From contig NZ_CP043474.1 of assembly GCF_008329645.1 (NCBI RefSeq), positions 2,418,001 through 2,482,000 of the forward strand: a stretch of DNA of 64,000 nt, written 5' to 3'. The notes beneath the pieces are model-generated. The model ran no database searches, was not told the DNA's origin, and was given only the letters and a program-made list of their open reading frames with translations. Position 1 is the stretch's first letter. Every line of letters begins with the position of its first letter. Positions 45,440 through 53,489 of the stretch are shown here, piece by piece. Made by a program: the position numbers and the translations under genes. This DNA comes from Mycolicibacterium grossiae. GTDB taxonomy: Bacteria > Actinomycetota > Actinomycetes > Mycobacteriales > Mycobacteriaceae.

Positions 45440-45471
45440 GGCCCCGGTGCGCAGCGCTGCGCGCCGGGGCC
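45440..45471 (+). terminator. Terminator after the aldehyde dehydrogenase gene
   Basis: ggccccggtgcgcagc (45440-45455) and gctgcgcgccggggcc (45456-45471) form a 16-bp inverted repeat with one G-T pair, followed by ttcgccgtt. It starts 25 bases after the stop codon. Confidence 0.85.
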
Positions 45472-45584
45472 TTCGCCGTTCCGCTCGGGAAGCGGTCGGC
45501 CGAATTCAATGGTCTAATCATCTACCTTTGGATTCACTTTCGACAGCCGCGACGAGGCGGGCGACCAGCGCCGAGAGGAGCGTC

Positions 45585-47000
45585 ATGAAGTTTCGCCACC
45601 GCCGTGCCGGCGTCACCCACGAGTTCGACGGTCTGGTCGACCTGATGGCCAAGGCCACCCCGCTGCGATCGGGGGACCAGCTCGCCGGCTGCGCCGCGCA
45701 CAGCGACGCCGAACGCGCCGCCGCCGCCTGGGCGCTGGCCGACGTGCCGCTGCGCACCTTCCTCGAGGAACTCGTCGTGCCGTACGAGACCGACGAGGTG
45801 ACCCGGCTGATCATCGATGGCCACGATCGGGAGGCGTTTACGGCCGTCGGCCACCTGACCGTCGGCGGCCTGCGCGACTGGCTGCTCGACGCGGCCGCCC
45901 GTGACGACGGCGCCCGCCGCATCGCCGCCGTCGCACCCGGCCTCACCCCCGAGATGGCCGCGGCCGTCAGCAAGATCATGCGCAATCAGGACCTCATCGC
46001 CGTCGCCGCCGCCACGTCCGTGACGGCGGCATTCCGCACGACCGTCGGCGCACCGGGCACGCTGGCGACCCGGCTGCAGCCCAATCACCCGACCGACGAC
46101 CCGCGCGGCATCGCCGCCGGGGTGCTCGACGGGCTGCTGCTGGGCTGTGGGGACGCCGTCATCGGCATCAACCCGGCGACCGACTCGCCGCACGCCACGG
46201 CCGAGTTGCTGCACCTCCTCGACTCCATCCGTGCGCGCTACGACATCCCCGTGCAGTCCTGCGTGCTCTCGCACGTCACGACGACGATCGGGCTCATCGA
46301 GCAGGGTGTCCCGGTCGACCTCGTCTTCCAGTCCATCGCCGGCACCCAGGGCGCCAACGCGGCCTTCGGGGTCGACCTCGCGGTGCTGCGCGAGGCCAAT
46401 GCGGCCGCTCGGTCGCTGGGCCGCGGCACCGTCGGCGACGACGTCATGTACCTGGAGACGGGGCAGGGTTCGGCGCTGAGCTCGGGCACGCACCTGGGCA
46501 CCGGCGGCCGGCCCGTCGACCAGCAGACCCTGGAGACGCGCGCCTACGCGGTGGCACGCGACCTGCAGCCGCTGCTGGTCAACACCGTCGTCGGGTTCAT
46601 CGGCCCGGAGTACCTGTACGACGGCAGACAGATCATCCGCGCCGGGCTCGAGGACCACTTCTGCGGCAAGCTGCTCGGCCTGCCGATGGGCGTCGACGTC
46701 TGCTACACCAACCACGCCGAGGCCGACCAGAACGACATGGACACGCTGCTGACGCTGCTCGCCGCGGCCGGGGTGTCGTTCGTGATCACGGTGCCCGGCG
46801 CCGACGACGTCATGCTCGGCTACCAGAGCCTGAGCTTCCACGACGTGCTGACCACGCGCCGCACCCTGGGGCTGCGGCCCGCGCCAGAGTTCGAGGCGTG
46901 GCTGCGGTCGGTCGGCATGATGGACGACGCCGGCCAGGTGACGCCGCTCGACGTCACCCGCTCGCCGCTGCGCGCGCTGGCCGCGGCGGAGGCGTCGTGA
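45585..47000 (+). CDS. eutB: Ethanolamine ammonia-lyase large subunit
   Basis: Cobalamin-dependent enzyme subunit that converts ethanolamine to acetaldehyde and ammonia. The 471-residue protein shows GLTPEMAAAVSKIMRNQDLI, HPTDDPRGIAAGVLDGLLLG, GCGDAVIGINPATDS and ETGQGSALSSGTHLG, all typical of EutB. The ATG follows gagaggagcgtc. The upstream 113 bases are AT-richer around 45515-45540 (a partial GGT/ACC dyad at tggtctaatcatctacct may be a GntR-type site), and no cobalamin riboswitch is evident. The stop overlaps eutC. No microcompartment shell genes are nearby. Confidence 0.95.
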   Translation: MKFRHRRAGVTHEFDGLVDLMAKATPLRSGDQLAGCAAHSDAERAAAAWALADVPLRTFLEELVVPYETDEVTRLIIDGHDREAFTAVGHLTVGGLRDWLLDAAARDDGARRIAAVAPGLTPEMAAAVSKIMRNQDLIAVAAATSVTAAFRTTVGAPGTLATRLQPNHPTDDPRGIAAGVLDGLLLGCGDAVIGINPATDSPHATAELLHLLDSIRARYDIPVQSCVLSHVTTTIGLIEQGVPVDLVFQSIAGTQGANAAFGVDLAVLREANAAARSLGRGTVGDDVMYLETGQGSALSSGTHLGTGGRPVDQQTLETRAYAVARDLQPLLVNTVVGFIGPEYLYDGRQIIRAGLEDHFCGKLLGLPMGVDVCYTNHAEADQNDMDTLLTLLAAAGVSFVITVPGADDVMLGYQSLSFHDVLTTRRTLGLRPAPEFEAWLRSVGMMDDAGQVTPLDVTRSPLRALAAAEAS

Positions 47001-47767
47001 CGTCCCGCGACGTCGAGGCACAGGCGTTCTGGAACGAGCTGCGCGCCTCGACGCAGGCCCGCATCGGGCTCGGCCGCGCCGGCAACGGGTTGCCCAGCCG
47101 GGAGGTCCTCGAGCTGTCCGCCGCGCACGCCGCGGCCCGCGATGCCGTGCACGTGCCGCTCGACGTCGCGGCGCTCGCCGACGCCGTCGCCGCGGTCGGC
47201 CTCGGCGAACCCGCCGTGGTGCGCAGCCGGGCCACCTCGCGCGGGGAGTACCTGCGGCGTCCCGACCTGGGCCGGCTGCCCGCCGATCTGTCCACGGTGC
47301 CGCACACCGGAGCCGACGTCGGCATCGTGCTGGCCGACGGGCTGTCGCCGACCGCACTCGCCGCGCACGGGCCCGGCCTGCTCGCCGCGCTCGCCGAACA
47401 CCTCGGCCCCCGGTACGGGCTGGCGCCGCCGGTGATCGCGACGCAGGCCCGGGTGGCGCTCGGTGACCACGTCGCCGAGGCGATGGGCGTGCGCACGGTG
47501 CTGGTCGTCATCGGCGAGCGGCCGGGGCTCAGCGTGGTCGACAGTCTCGGCATCTACCTGACCCATCTGCCGCGGGTCGGACGCACCGACGCCGACCGCA
47601 ACTGCATCTCCAACATCCACCCGCCCGGCGGGCTCGGCTACGGCGAGGCCGCACGGATCGCGGCGGGCCTGCTGGGCGGGGCGCTGCGCCTGGGCCGGTC
47701 CGGGGTCGATCTCAAGGACACCTCGCGCCTCGAGATCCCCGGCGACGCGCGTTTTGACCTGCGCTGA
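46997..47767 (+). CDS. eutC: Ethanolamine ammonia-lyase small subunit
   Basis: Small subunit that helps bind adenosylcobalamin. It has 256 residues, with ARIGLGRAGNGLPSREVLEL, LPADLSTVPHTGADVGIVLADGLS (read in parts), RPGLSVVDSLGIYLTHLPRVG and DADRNCISNIHPPGGLGYGEAA. The GTG start overlaps the eutB TGA by four bases. Its last codons contain the -35 element of the rplM promoter, so transcription of the two units is tightly packed. Confidence 0.95.
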   Translation: MTSRDVEAQAFWNELRASTQARIGLGRAGNGLPSREVLELSAAHAAARDAVHVPLDVAALADAVAAVGLGEPAVVRSRATSRGEYLRRPDLGRLPADLSTVPHTGADVGIVLADGLSPTALAAHGPGLLAALAEHLGPRYGLAPPVIATQARVALGDHVAEAMGVRTVLVVIGERPGLSVVDSLGIYLTHLPRVGRTDADRNCISNIHPPGGLGYGEAARIAAGLLGGALRLGRSGVDLKDTSRLEIPGDARFDLR

Positions 47768-47783
47768 CGACCCCGGGTAAGCT
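47754..47783 (+). promoter_or_regulatory. Sigma-A promoter of rplM-rpsI inside the eutC end
   Basis: TTGACC (47754-47759), 18 bases, TAAGCT (47778-47783) is a good vegetative promoter. The -35 lies within the last eutC codons. The leader to rplM would be about 130 bases. Confidence 0.7.
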
Positions 47784-47921
47784 GCCACGTTGGCGTGCGC
47801 AGGCCCTCGGGTCGACGGTCGCCTCGGGTCCACGCCGGTCGCCGAGGCACACCCGAAGCGCACGTCAGACCGGCCCCCGGCTCACCCCGGGACCCAACCC
47901 GAGAGAAAGACAGGTAGCGCT

Positions 47922-48365
47922 GTGCCTACGTACACGCCGAAGGCGGGTGACACCACGCGGTCGTGGTACGTCATCGACGCCACGGACGTGGTGCTCGGCC
48001 GGCTCGCCGTCGAAGCAGCCAAGCTGCTCCGCGGCAAGCACAAGCCGACGTTCACGCCCAATGTCGACGGTGGCGACTTCGTCATCATCGTCAACGCCGA
48101 GAAGGTCGCCATCGGTGGCGACAAGCTCACCAAGAAGTTCGCCTACCGCCACTCGGGTTACCCCGGTGGTCTGCGTCGGCGCACGATCGGCGAGCTGCTG
48201 CTCAAGCACCCGACCCGCGTCGTCGAGAACGCCATCGTCGGGATGCTGCCGCACACCAAGCTCAGCCGGCAGGTGCAGAAGAAGCTGAAGGTCTACGCGG
48301 GCCCGACGCATCCGCACGCCGCGCAGCAGCCGATTCCGTTCGAGATCAAGCAGGTGGCGCAGTGA
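47922..48365 (+). CDS. rplM: 50S ribosomal protein L13
   Basis: Early-assembly large-subunit protein, 147 residues, from the GTG at 47922 ([20 protein letters not shown]), which matches the usual mycobacterial start. Landmarks are [29 protein letters not shown] and [12 protein letters not shown]. The open frame upstream is not coding. The stop overlaps the rpsI GTG as GTGA. Confidence 0.97.
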   Translation: MPTYTPKAGDTTRSWYVIDATDVVLGRLAVEAAKLLRGKHKPTFTPNVDGGDFVIIVNAEKVAIGGDKLTKKFAYRHSGYPGGLRRRTIGELLLKHPTRVVENAIVGMLPHTKLSRQVQKKLKVYAGPTHPHAAQQPIPFEIKQVAQ

Positions 48366-48862
48366 CCGAGATCGACGTGACCGATACCCCCGAGGCCGAC
48401 GTGACCGAGGCTCCGGCCGAGGTGACCGAGACCTACGCCGACGACGAAGCCGCCGTCCGCGAGCCCGTCTACATCGACCGTCCCATCCAGACCGTCGGCC
48501 GCCGCAAGGAGGCCGTGGTGCGGGTGCGCCTGGTGCCCGGCACCGGCAAGTTCGAACTCGACGGCCGTTCGCTGGAGGACTACTTCCCGAACAAGGTGCA
48601 CCAGCAGCTCATCAAGGCGCCGCTGGTGACCGTCGACCGCGTCGACACGGTGGACATCTACGCCCACCTCGACGGTGGCGGCCCCTCCGGGCAGGCCGGC
48701 GCGCTGCGCCTCGCCATCGCGCGTGCACTGATCGTGCTGCAGCCCGAGGACCGTCCGGCGCTGAAGAAGGCCGGCTTCCTCACGCGTGACCCGCGTGCCA
48801 TCGAGCGCAAGAAGTACGGTCTGAAGAAGGCCCGCAAGGCGCCTCAGTACAGCAAGCGCTGA
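48362..48862 (+). CDS. rpsI: 30S ribosomal protein S9
   Basis: S9 reaches into the P site with its C-terminal tail ([11 protein letters not shown]). The conserved domain starts at [18 protein letters not shown]; the preceding 40 residues are an acidic Thr/Glu-rich extension typical of mycobacterial S9, giving 166 residues. GTG start coupled to rplM. A strong hairpin follows 21 bases after the stop. Confidence 0.97.
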   Translation: MTEIDVTDTPEADVTEAPAEVTETYADDEAAVREPVYIDRPIQTVGRRKEAVVRVRLVPGTGKFELDGRSLEDYFPNKVHQQLIKAPLVTVDRVDTVDIYAHLDGGGPSGQAGALRLAIARALIVLQPEDRPALKKAGFLTRDPRAIERKKYGLKKARKAPQYSKR

Positions 48863-48883
48863 TCTGCACATCGCTGTTCACTC

Positions 48884-48923
48884 CGAGCAGTGCGCTACCG
48901 AATCGTCGGTGGCGCACTGCTCG
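48884..48923 (+). terminator. Terminator after rpsI
   Basis: An 18-bp stem with one G-U pair (48884-48901 with 48906-48923; core cgagcagtgcg) and a 4-base loop, atcg, followed by a T-containing run (gtgtttct). It ends 10 bases before the glmM ribosome-binding site. Confidence 0.88.
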
Positions 48924-48946
48924 TGGTGTTTCTAGGAGAGGCACGC

Positions 48947-50278
48947 ATGGCTCGACTGTTCGGCACCGACGGCGTCCGCGGCGTCGCCAACCGGGACCTC
49001 ACCGCGGAACTCGCGCTGGCGCTGGGATCGGCCGCCGCGCGGCTCGGCACGTCGGGGCGCCCCCGCCGGGTGGCCGTCGTCGGACGGGACCCGCGAGCCA
49101 GCGGCGAGATGCTGGAGGCCGCCGTCATCGCCGGCCTCACCAGTGAGGGCGTCGACGCCTTGCGCGTCGGCGTGCTGCCCACCCCGGCCGTCGCGTTCCT
49201 GACCCAGGCCTACGACGCCGAGTTCGGCGTGATGATCTCCGCGTCGCACAATCCCATGCCGGACAACGGCATCAAGATCTTCGGCCACGGCGGGCACAAG
49301 CTCGACGATGCCACCGAGGACCGCATCGAAGACCTCGTCCGCACCGGTCCCGCGACCCGGCCGGTCGGCGCGGGGATCGGCCGCGTGCTCGACGCGCAGG
49401 ACGCGCTGGACCGCTACCTGGTCCACGCCGCGAAGGCCGTCACCCACCGTGCCGACGGACTGACCGTCGTGGTCGACTGTGCGCACGGCGCCGCGTCGCA
49501 TGCCGCGCCGTCGGCCTACCGCGCTGCCGGCGCCCACGTCATCGCGATCAACGCCGAACCCAACGGGCTCAACATCAACGACGGCTGCGGCTCGACGCAC
49601 ATGGAGGTGCTGCAGGAGGCGGTCCGCACCCACGGCGCGGACCTCGGCCTGGCGCACGACGGCGATGCCGACCGCTGCCTGGCGGTCGACGCGGACGGCA
49701 ACGCCGTCGACGGCGACGCCATCATGGTCATCCTCGCGCTCGCGATGCACGAGGCCGGCGAACTCGTCTCGGACACGCTGGTCGCGACGGTGATGAGCAA
49801 CCTGGGCCTGCACCTGGCGATGCGGGACGCCGGCATCGTGGTGCGCACGACCAGCGTCGGCGATCGCTACGTGCTCGAGGAGCTGCGGGCCGGCGGATAC
49901 GCCCTCGGCGGCGAGCAGTCCGGGCATGTCGTGCTGCCCGAATTCGGGACCACCGGCGACGGCATCGTCACGGGTCTGCGGCTGCTGTCCCGGATGGCGC
50001 AGACCGGCCGGTCCCTCGCCGACCTCGCCGGGCCGATGCGGACACTGCCGCAGGTGCTCATCAACGTCGCAGTGGCCGACAAGGCGACCGTCGCCGAGGC
50101 GCCGTCGGTGCGCACGGCCGTCGCCGATGCGAAGGCCAAGCTCGGTGACAGCGGCCGAATCCTGTTGCGTCCTTCGGGAACCGAGGAAGTCGTGCGGGTC
50201 ATGGTGGAGGCCGCCGATGAGGACACCGCGCGCCTGGTAGCCGCCCGCGTCGCCGAATCGGTGAGCGAACAAAGCTGA
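48947..50278 (+). CDS. glmM: Phosphoglucosamine mutase
   Basis: Converts glucosamine-6-phosphate to glucosamine-1-phosphate for UDP-GlcNAc and hence peptidoglycan and arabinogalactan linker synthesis. It has 443 residues: [12 protein letters not shown] at the start, catalytic phosphoserine Ser100 in [15 protein letters not shown], metal loop HDGDADRCL, sugar loop GEQSGHVV and phosphate loop [14 protein letters not shown]. The ATG at 48947 follows taggagaggcacgc. glmS, the preceding pathway step, lies 7 kb downstream in the same direction. Confidence 0.97.
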   Translation: MARLFGTDGVRGVANRDLTAELALALGSAAARLGTSGRPRRVAVVGRDPRASGEMLEAAVIAGLTSEGVDALRVGVLPTPAVAFLTQAYDAEFGVMISASHNPMPDNGIKIFGHGGHKLDDATEDRIEDLVRTGPATRPVGAGIGRVLDAQDALDRYLVHAAKAVTHRADGLTVVVDCAHGAASHAAPSAYRAAGAHVIAINAEPNGLNINDGCGSTHMEVLQEAVRTHGADLGLAHDGDADRCLAVDADGNAVDGDAIMVILALAMHEAGELVSDTLVATVMSNLGLHLAMRDAGIVVRTTSVGDRYVLEELRAGGYALGGEQSGHVVLPEFGTTGDGIVTGLRLLSRMAQTGRSLADLAGPMRTLPQVLINVAVADKATVAEAPSVRTAVADAKAKLGDSGRILLRPSGTEEVVRVMVEAADEDTARLVAARVAESVSEQS

Positions 50279-50285
50279 CCGCAGG

Positions 50286-50311
50286 GGAACCGAACGGGGT
50301 CGGACTGCGTC
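50286..50311 (+). promoter_or_regulatory. SigM-type promoter of the 50.3-kb small/large gene pair
   Basis: GGAAC (50286-50290), 17 bases, CGTC (50308-50311), with the same context (ggaaccgaacgg, actgcgtccaac) as the eccC4 and esxU sites. It lies 7 bases after the glmM stop and about 10 bases before the ATG at 50322, so the mRNA would be nearly leaderless. It ties this pair to the ESX-4 regulon. Confidence 0.8.
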
Positions 50312-50321
50312 CAACCTCTAC

Positions 50322-50630
50322 ATGGGACCCTCTGCTCCGCTGCCCGCGCGCGTCGACGTCGCGGTACTGCACGACGTCGCCCACGGGTTCGACGCCGTCG
50401 CCGCGTCGGTGACCGCCGCACGGCGGCATCTGGCCGGGCTCGCCTTCGACGGGACCACCGCCGGCCGCGCGCACGCGGCGCGCGGTGACCGCTTCCGCGC
50501 GGCGACGGGGATGCTCGACGACGCGCTGCGCCGCTGGTCCGACGATGCGGCGCAGGTGGCGTCCGCGCTGCGCACCTCGGCCGGCCGTTACGCCCGCGCC
50601 GACGCCGACGCGGCGCACCGGTTGGGCTGA
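50322..50630 (+). CDS. Small helical protein with YxxxD motif, candidate type VII secretion target
   Basis: 102 residues, predicted as two helices with a break near GLAFDGTTAG. The C-terminus has the general type VII export motif: Tyr90-Ala-Arg-Ala-Asp94 (GRYARADADAAHRLG). Length and layout resemble EspC-like/DUF2580 proteins and, by position after glmM, Rv3440c. Its SigM-type promoter matches those of eccC4 and esxU. The partner gene starts three bases after its stop. Secretion and pairing are inferences from motif, promoter and position; no function is known. Confidence 0.75.
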   Translation: MGPSAPLPARVDVAVLHDVAHGFDAVAASVTAARRHLAGLAFDGTTAGRAHAARGDRFRAATGMLDDALRRWSDDAAQVASALRTSAGRYARADADAAHRLG

Positions 50631-50633
50631 CGG

Positions 50634-51824
50634 GTGGCCGACGTGACCGGCCGGCTGGCGCAGGGCCAGCCCGGCATCGACAACACCGGCAGCTACCTCG
50701 CCGCGTGCCGGAACCTCGGGCACGGCTGCCCGAGCGACGCAGCGCTCCGCGAGTGGTACGACACCGAAGCCGGCATGAATCTGAATGCATTGCAGGCGGA
50801 TTCGATGGCACTGTCATCGGCCGCCGTCGAGGTGGACGATGCGGTGCGCCGGCAGGGTGTGCTGGCCGATCGGCTGCAGTCCGCGTGGTCGGGTGACGGT
50901 GCGGTGGCCGCGCACGACGCGCTGGCCGGGCAGCAGATCGCCGCCACCGCGGTGCGCGACGCCCTGCAGCAGGCCGCCGACGCCGCTGCGACGCTGCGCG
51001 AGGAACTGTGGTCGGCCGTGGACGCCAAGGTGGATGCCGTCCTCGACGTCGACGACCGCCCGGCGGGGCGGCGGCAGGAGTGGCTCGACGCGGCGCGGAC
51101 CGTGACGACCGGGGCCGGCGACCTGGCCGCGGCCAGCGAGCTGGTGGACCAGCAGGTCAAGCCGTTCGTCGACAGCGACGTCGGTGCCGATCTGCTCGCC
51201 GAGATGCAGGCGTCGTTCGCGCGGATCGAATCGGCCTTCGACGCGGCGATCGCGCGGCTGGAGTCCGGGCCCGTGGGCGCTCCCGCCGGCGGCGAGACGC
51301 CGGGCTTGGGCAGCGCGGCGGGTCTCGGCGGTGGATCCGGTCTCGGTGGTGGTTCCGGTCTCGGAAGCGGGTCGGGGATGGGCGGACTCGGTGGGTTGAG
51401 CGGCATCGGGCAGCAGGTCGCCGACGTCATCGGGAGTCTGCTCGGGGCCGGCGGGCAGCCCGGCGCGGGACTCGAGTCGCCCGACCTGGAGGACGTGGAG
51501 CCGCCGGACCTGGAGGAGCCGGACCTGGAGGCAACGGTCCACGACGAAGACGACGAGCCCAGCGACGAGGAAGACGAGGACGTGCCCGACGAGGGGGAGG
51601 ACGCGCCCGACGAGGGGGAGGACGCCCCCGACGAGGGGGAGGACGCGCCCCATGAGCCACCGGCGCCCGACGCCGTCGCCGACCCGCCGCCCGCTCCCGA
51701 CACCGCCGAAACCCTGCCGCCCACACCGCTTCCCGCGCCGCCGCAGGCTGCCGCGGACGGCGTGCCTGCGGCGCCGACGGCGTGCGAGATCGCGGCCGAG
51801 GAGCTACCGCGGGTGGGTCAGTGA
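50634..51824 (+). CDS. WXG-containing protein with Gly-rich, acidic-repeat and Pro-rich tail
   Basis: 396 residues, positional match to Rv3439c. The N-terminal half is helical, with a WSG turn (Trp85) in LQSAWSGDGAVAAHDAL like a WXG100 hairpin. Residues about 210-285 are Gly-rich with repeats of GLGGGS. Residues about 285-345 are strongly acidic, including three copies of DEGEDAP. The C-terminal 50 are rich in Pro and Ala. No signal peptide or membrane span is seen. GTG start three bases after the small gene; likely a heterodimer partner of it and an ESX-4 substrate, by inference. Its stop is one base from the convergent LysR stop. Confidence 0.75.
   Translation: MADVTGRLAQGQPGIDNTGSYLAACRNLGHGCPSDAALREWYDTEAGMNLNALQADSMALSSAAVEVDDAVRRQGVLADRLQSAWSGDGAVAAHDALAGQQIAATAVRDALQQAADAAATLREELWSAVDAKVDAVLDVDDRPAGRRQEWLDAARTVTTGAGDLAAASELVDQQVKPFVDSDVGADLLAEMQASFARIESAFDAAIARLESGPVGAPAGGETPGLGSAAGLGGGSGLGGGSGLGSGSGMGGLGGLSGIGQQVADVIGSLLGAGGQPGAGLESPDLEDVEPPDLEEPDLEATVHDEDDEPSDEEDEDVPDEGEDAPDEGEDAPDEGEDAPHEPPAPDAVADPPPAPDTAETLPPTPLPAPPQAAADGVPAAPTACEIAAEELPRVGQ
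51588..51650 (+). repeat. Three 21-bp tandem repeats encoding DEGEDAP
   Basis: Units at 51588-51608, 51609-51629 and 51630-51650; first and third are identical, the second differs at one base. They begin gacgagggggaggac. The repeat is in frame and could vary in number between strains. A looser 18-base glycine repeat lies upstream at about 51325-51380. Confidence 0.93.
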
Positions 51825-51825
51825 G

Positions 51826-52701
51826 TCAGAGGCACTGATCGCCGCAGGCGAGCGCCACCGCGATGAACGCGTCGCGGTCCGCATCGGAGGTCATGGCGTC
51901 CCAGATCAGCATCACCCGGCTGGGCTCGACGTCGTCGATCGGGATCACCCGGACGTCGGGACGGTGATAGAACCGCGTCGTCGACCGCGGCAGCACCGCG
52001 AATCCCGCACCGGCAGCGGCCAGTTCGAGCTTCTCCTCGACGGTGGACACCGACGTCGTCGCCGAGGCCCGCCGCTGCGCCGGGGTCGCCACCGCGTACC
52101 ACTCCGGCACCGTGGCGGGATCCTGCAGCAGACGCCGGTCGGCGAGGTCGGCGAGCCGCAGCGACGTCCGCCCGGCCAGCGGGTCTGCGCTCGAGAGCAG
52201 TGCGTCGCGGGGTTCCTCGAGCAGTGCGGAGGCGGCGAGCCCGCGGTGGTCGAACGGCTCGCGCGCATAGACGACGTCGACGTCACCGCGGTGCACGGCC
52301 TGCACCTGGTCGCCCCACCCGACCTGCACCACCCGGGCCCGCCGACCCGGCGCGCCGGCTTCGTAGGCGCGCACCGCGGGTGTCGCGAGCAGACCCGGGA
52401 GCACACCCACGGTGATCGTGCGCAGCGGCCCGGCCAGGCGGCCGAGTCGCTGCTGCACGCCGGTGGCCTCGGCCAGCAGGAACCGCCCGTCCGCGAGCAA
52501 TTGCCGGCCCTCGGCGGTCAGCGTGGTGCCGCGCGAGCCGCGGTCGAACAGCGGCACACCGAGTTCCCGCTCGAACGTCCGGATCTGCCGGGACAGGACG
52601 GGTTGTGCGATGTGCAGCCGCGCGGCGGCGCGGCCGAAGTGCAGTTCCTCGGCAACCGCGACGAAGTAGCGCAGCTTGCGCAGGTCCAGATCGGCGGCCA
52701 T
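51826..52701 (-). CDS. LysR-family transcriptional regulator
   Basis: LysR regulator, 291 residues from the ATG at 52701. The N-terminal helix-turn-helix is DLRKLRYFVAVAEELHFGRA and ARLHIAQPVLSRQIRTFERE; the effector-binding domain follows (ITVGVLPGLLATPAVRAYEA). Divergent from the SDR gene across 71 bases, the usual LysR arrangement, so the SDR is its probable target. The effector is unknown. Confidence 0.92.
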   Translation of the reverse strand: MAADLDLRKLRYFVAVAEELHFGRAAARLHIAQPVLSRQIRTFERELGVPLFDRGSRGTTLTAEGRQLLADGRFLLAEATGVQQRLGRLAGPLRTITVGVLPGLLATPAVRAYEAGAPGRRARVVQVGWGDQVQAVHRGDVDVVYAREPFDHRGLAASALLEEPRDALLSSADPLAGRTSLRLADLADRRLLQDPATVPEWYAVATPAQRRASATTSVSTVEEKLELAAAGAGFAVLPRSTTRFYHRPDVRVIPIDDVEPSRVMLIWDAMTSDADRDAFIAVALACGDQCL

Positions 52702-52772
52702 ACCCACAGGGTATCGCCGAGAGACGGAAAGGGTCTTGGACGGAGGGACGGCCACCGGGCGACGCTGGTGTC

Positions 52773-53489
52773 ATGAGCCTGCAGAACTCCCGCGTCCTCG
52801 TCATCGGCGGCACATCCGGCATCGGGCTGGCCGTCGCCCAACTCGCCGCTGAGCGCGGTGCCGTGCCGATCGTCGCATCGCGCAGGCAGGCCAGTGTCGA
52901 CCGCGCACTCGAGACACTGCCCTCGGGCGCCGTCGGCCTCACCGTCGACCTGCTCGACGACGCGGCGCTCGCGTCGGCCGCCGAGCGCATCGGCGACGTG
53001 GACCACGTCGTTTTCACCGCGGGGGATCCGTTGCAGTTCACGCGGCTGTCCGAGCTGTCGGGCGACCGGGTGGCGGCGTTCTTCGGGACCCGCTTCGTGG
53101 GGGCCCTGAACGCGGTCCGGACGTTCGCCCCGCACGTCTCTGCTGGCGGGTCGATCACGTTGACGTCCGGAACCGCAGCGCATACACCGGGTTTCGGCGT
53201 TCTTCCGGTCAGCGTCTGCGGCGCGATGAACGCCGCGACGACGGCACTGGCCTTCGAACTCGCCCCGATACGCGTCAACGCCGTCGCGCCGGGCGTGGTC
53301 CGCACACCGCTGTGGGACGCGCTCGACGCCGACGCACGGGACGAGATGTTCGCCCGAGCGGAGCGGGAGCTGCCGTTGCGCCGCGTCGGTGACGTCACCG
53401 ACGCAGCGCTGGCCTACGTGTACTGCATGGAGCAGACGTTCGGTACCGGCACCGTTCTCGTGGTCGACGGCGGCACCCTGCTCGTCTAG
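52773..53489 (+). CDS. SDR-fold protein lacking the catalytic YxxxK
   Basis: Short-chain dehydrogenase/reductase fold, 238 residues. The cofactor loop GGTSGIGLAVAQ is intact and Ser132 (SITLTSGTAA) aligns with the catalytic serine. At the expected Tyr and Lys positions (13 and 17 residues on) the sequence has Pro145 and Cys149 (VLPVSVCGAMNA). The rest, FELAPIRVNAVAPGVVRTPLWD, is typical. Classical SDR chemistry is therefore doubtful. ATG at 52773 with only weak gggcgacg ahead. Divergent LysR regulator. Its TAG shares CTAG with the convergent helicase stop. Confidence 0.88.
   Translation: MSLQNSRVLVIGGTSGIGLAVAQLAAERGAVPIVASRRQASVDRALETLPSGAVGLTVDLLDDAALASAAERIGDVDHVVFTAGDPLQFTRLSELSGDRVAAFFGTRFVGALNAVRTFAPHVSAGGSITLTSGTAAHTPGFGVLPVSVCGAMNAATTALAFELAPIRVNAVAPGVVRTPLWDALDADARDEMFARAERELPLRRVGDVTDAALAYVYCMEQTFGTGTVLVVDGGTLLV

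Noticed and set aside
45472..45584. Cobalamin riboswitch before eutB
   Set aside because: The gap is only 113 bases, part of it terminator-flanking, and no B12-box-like sequence was recognised.
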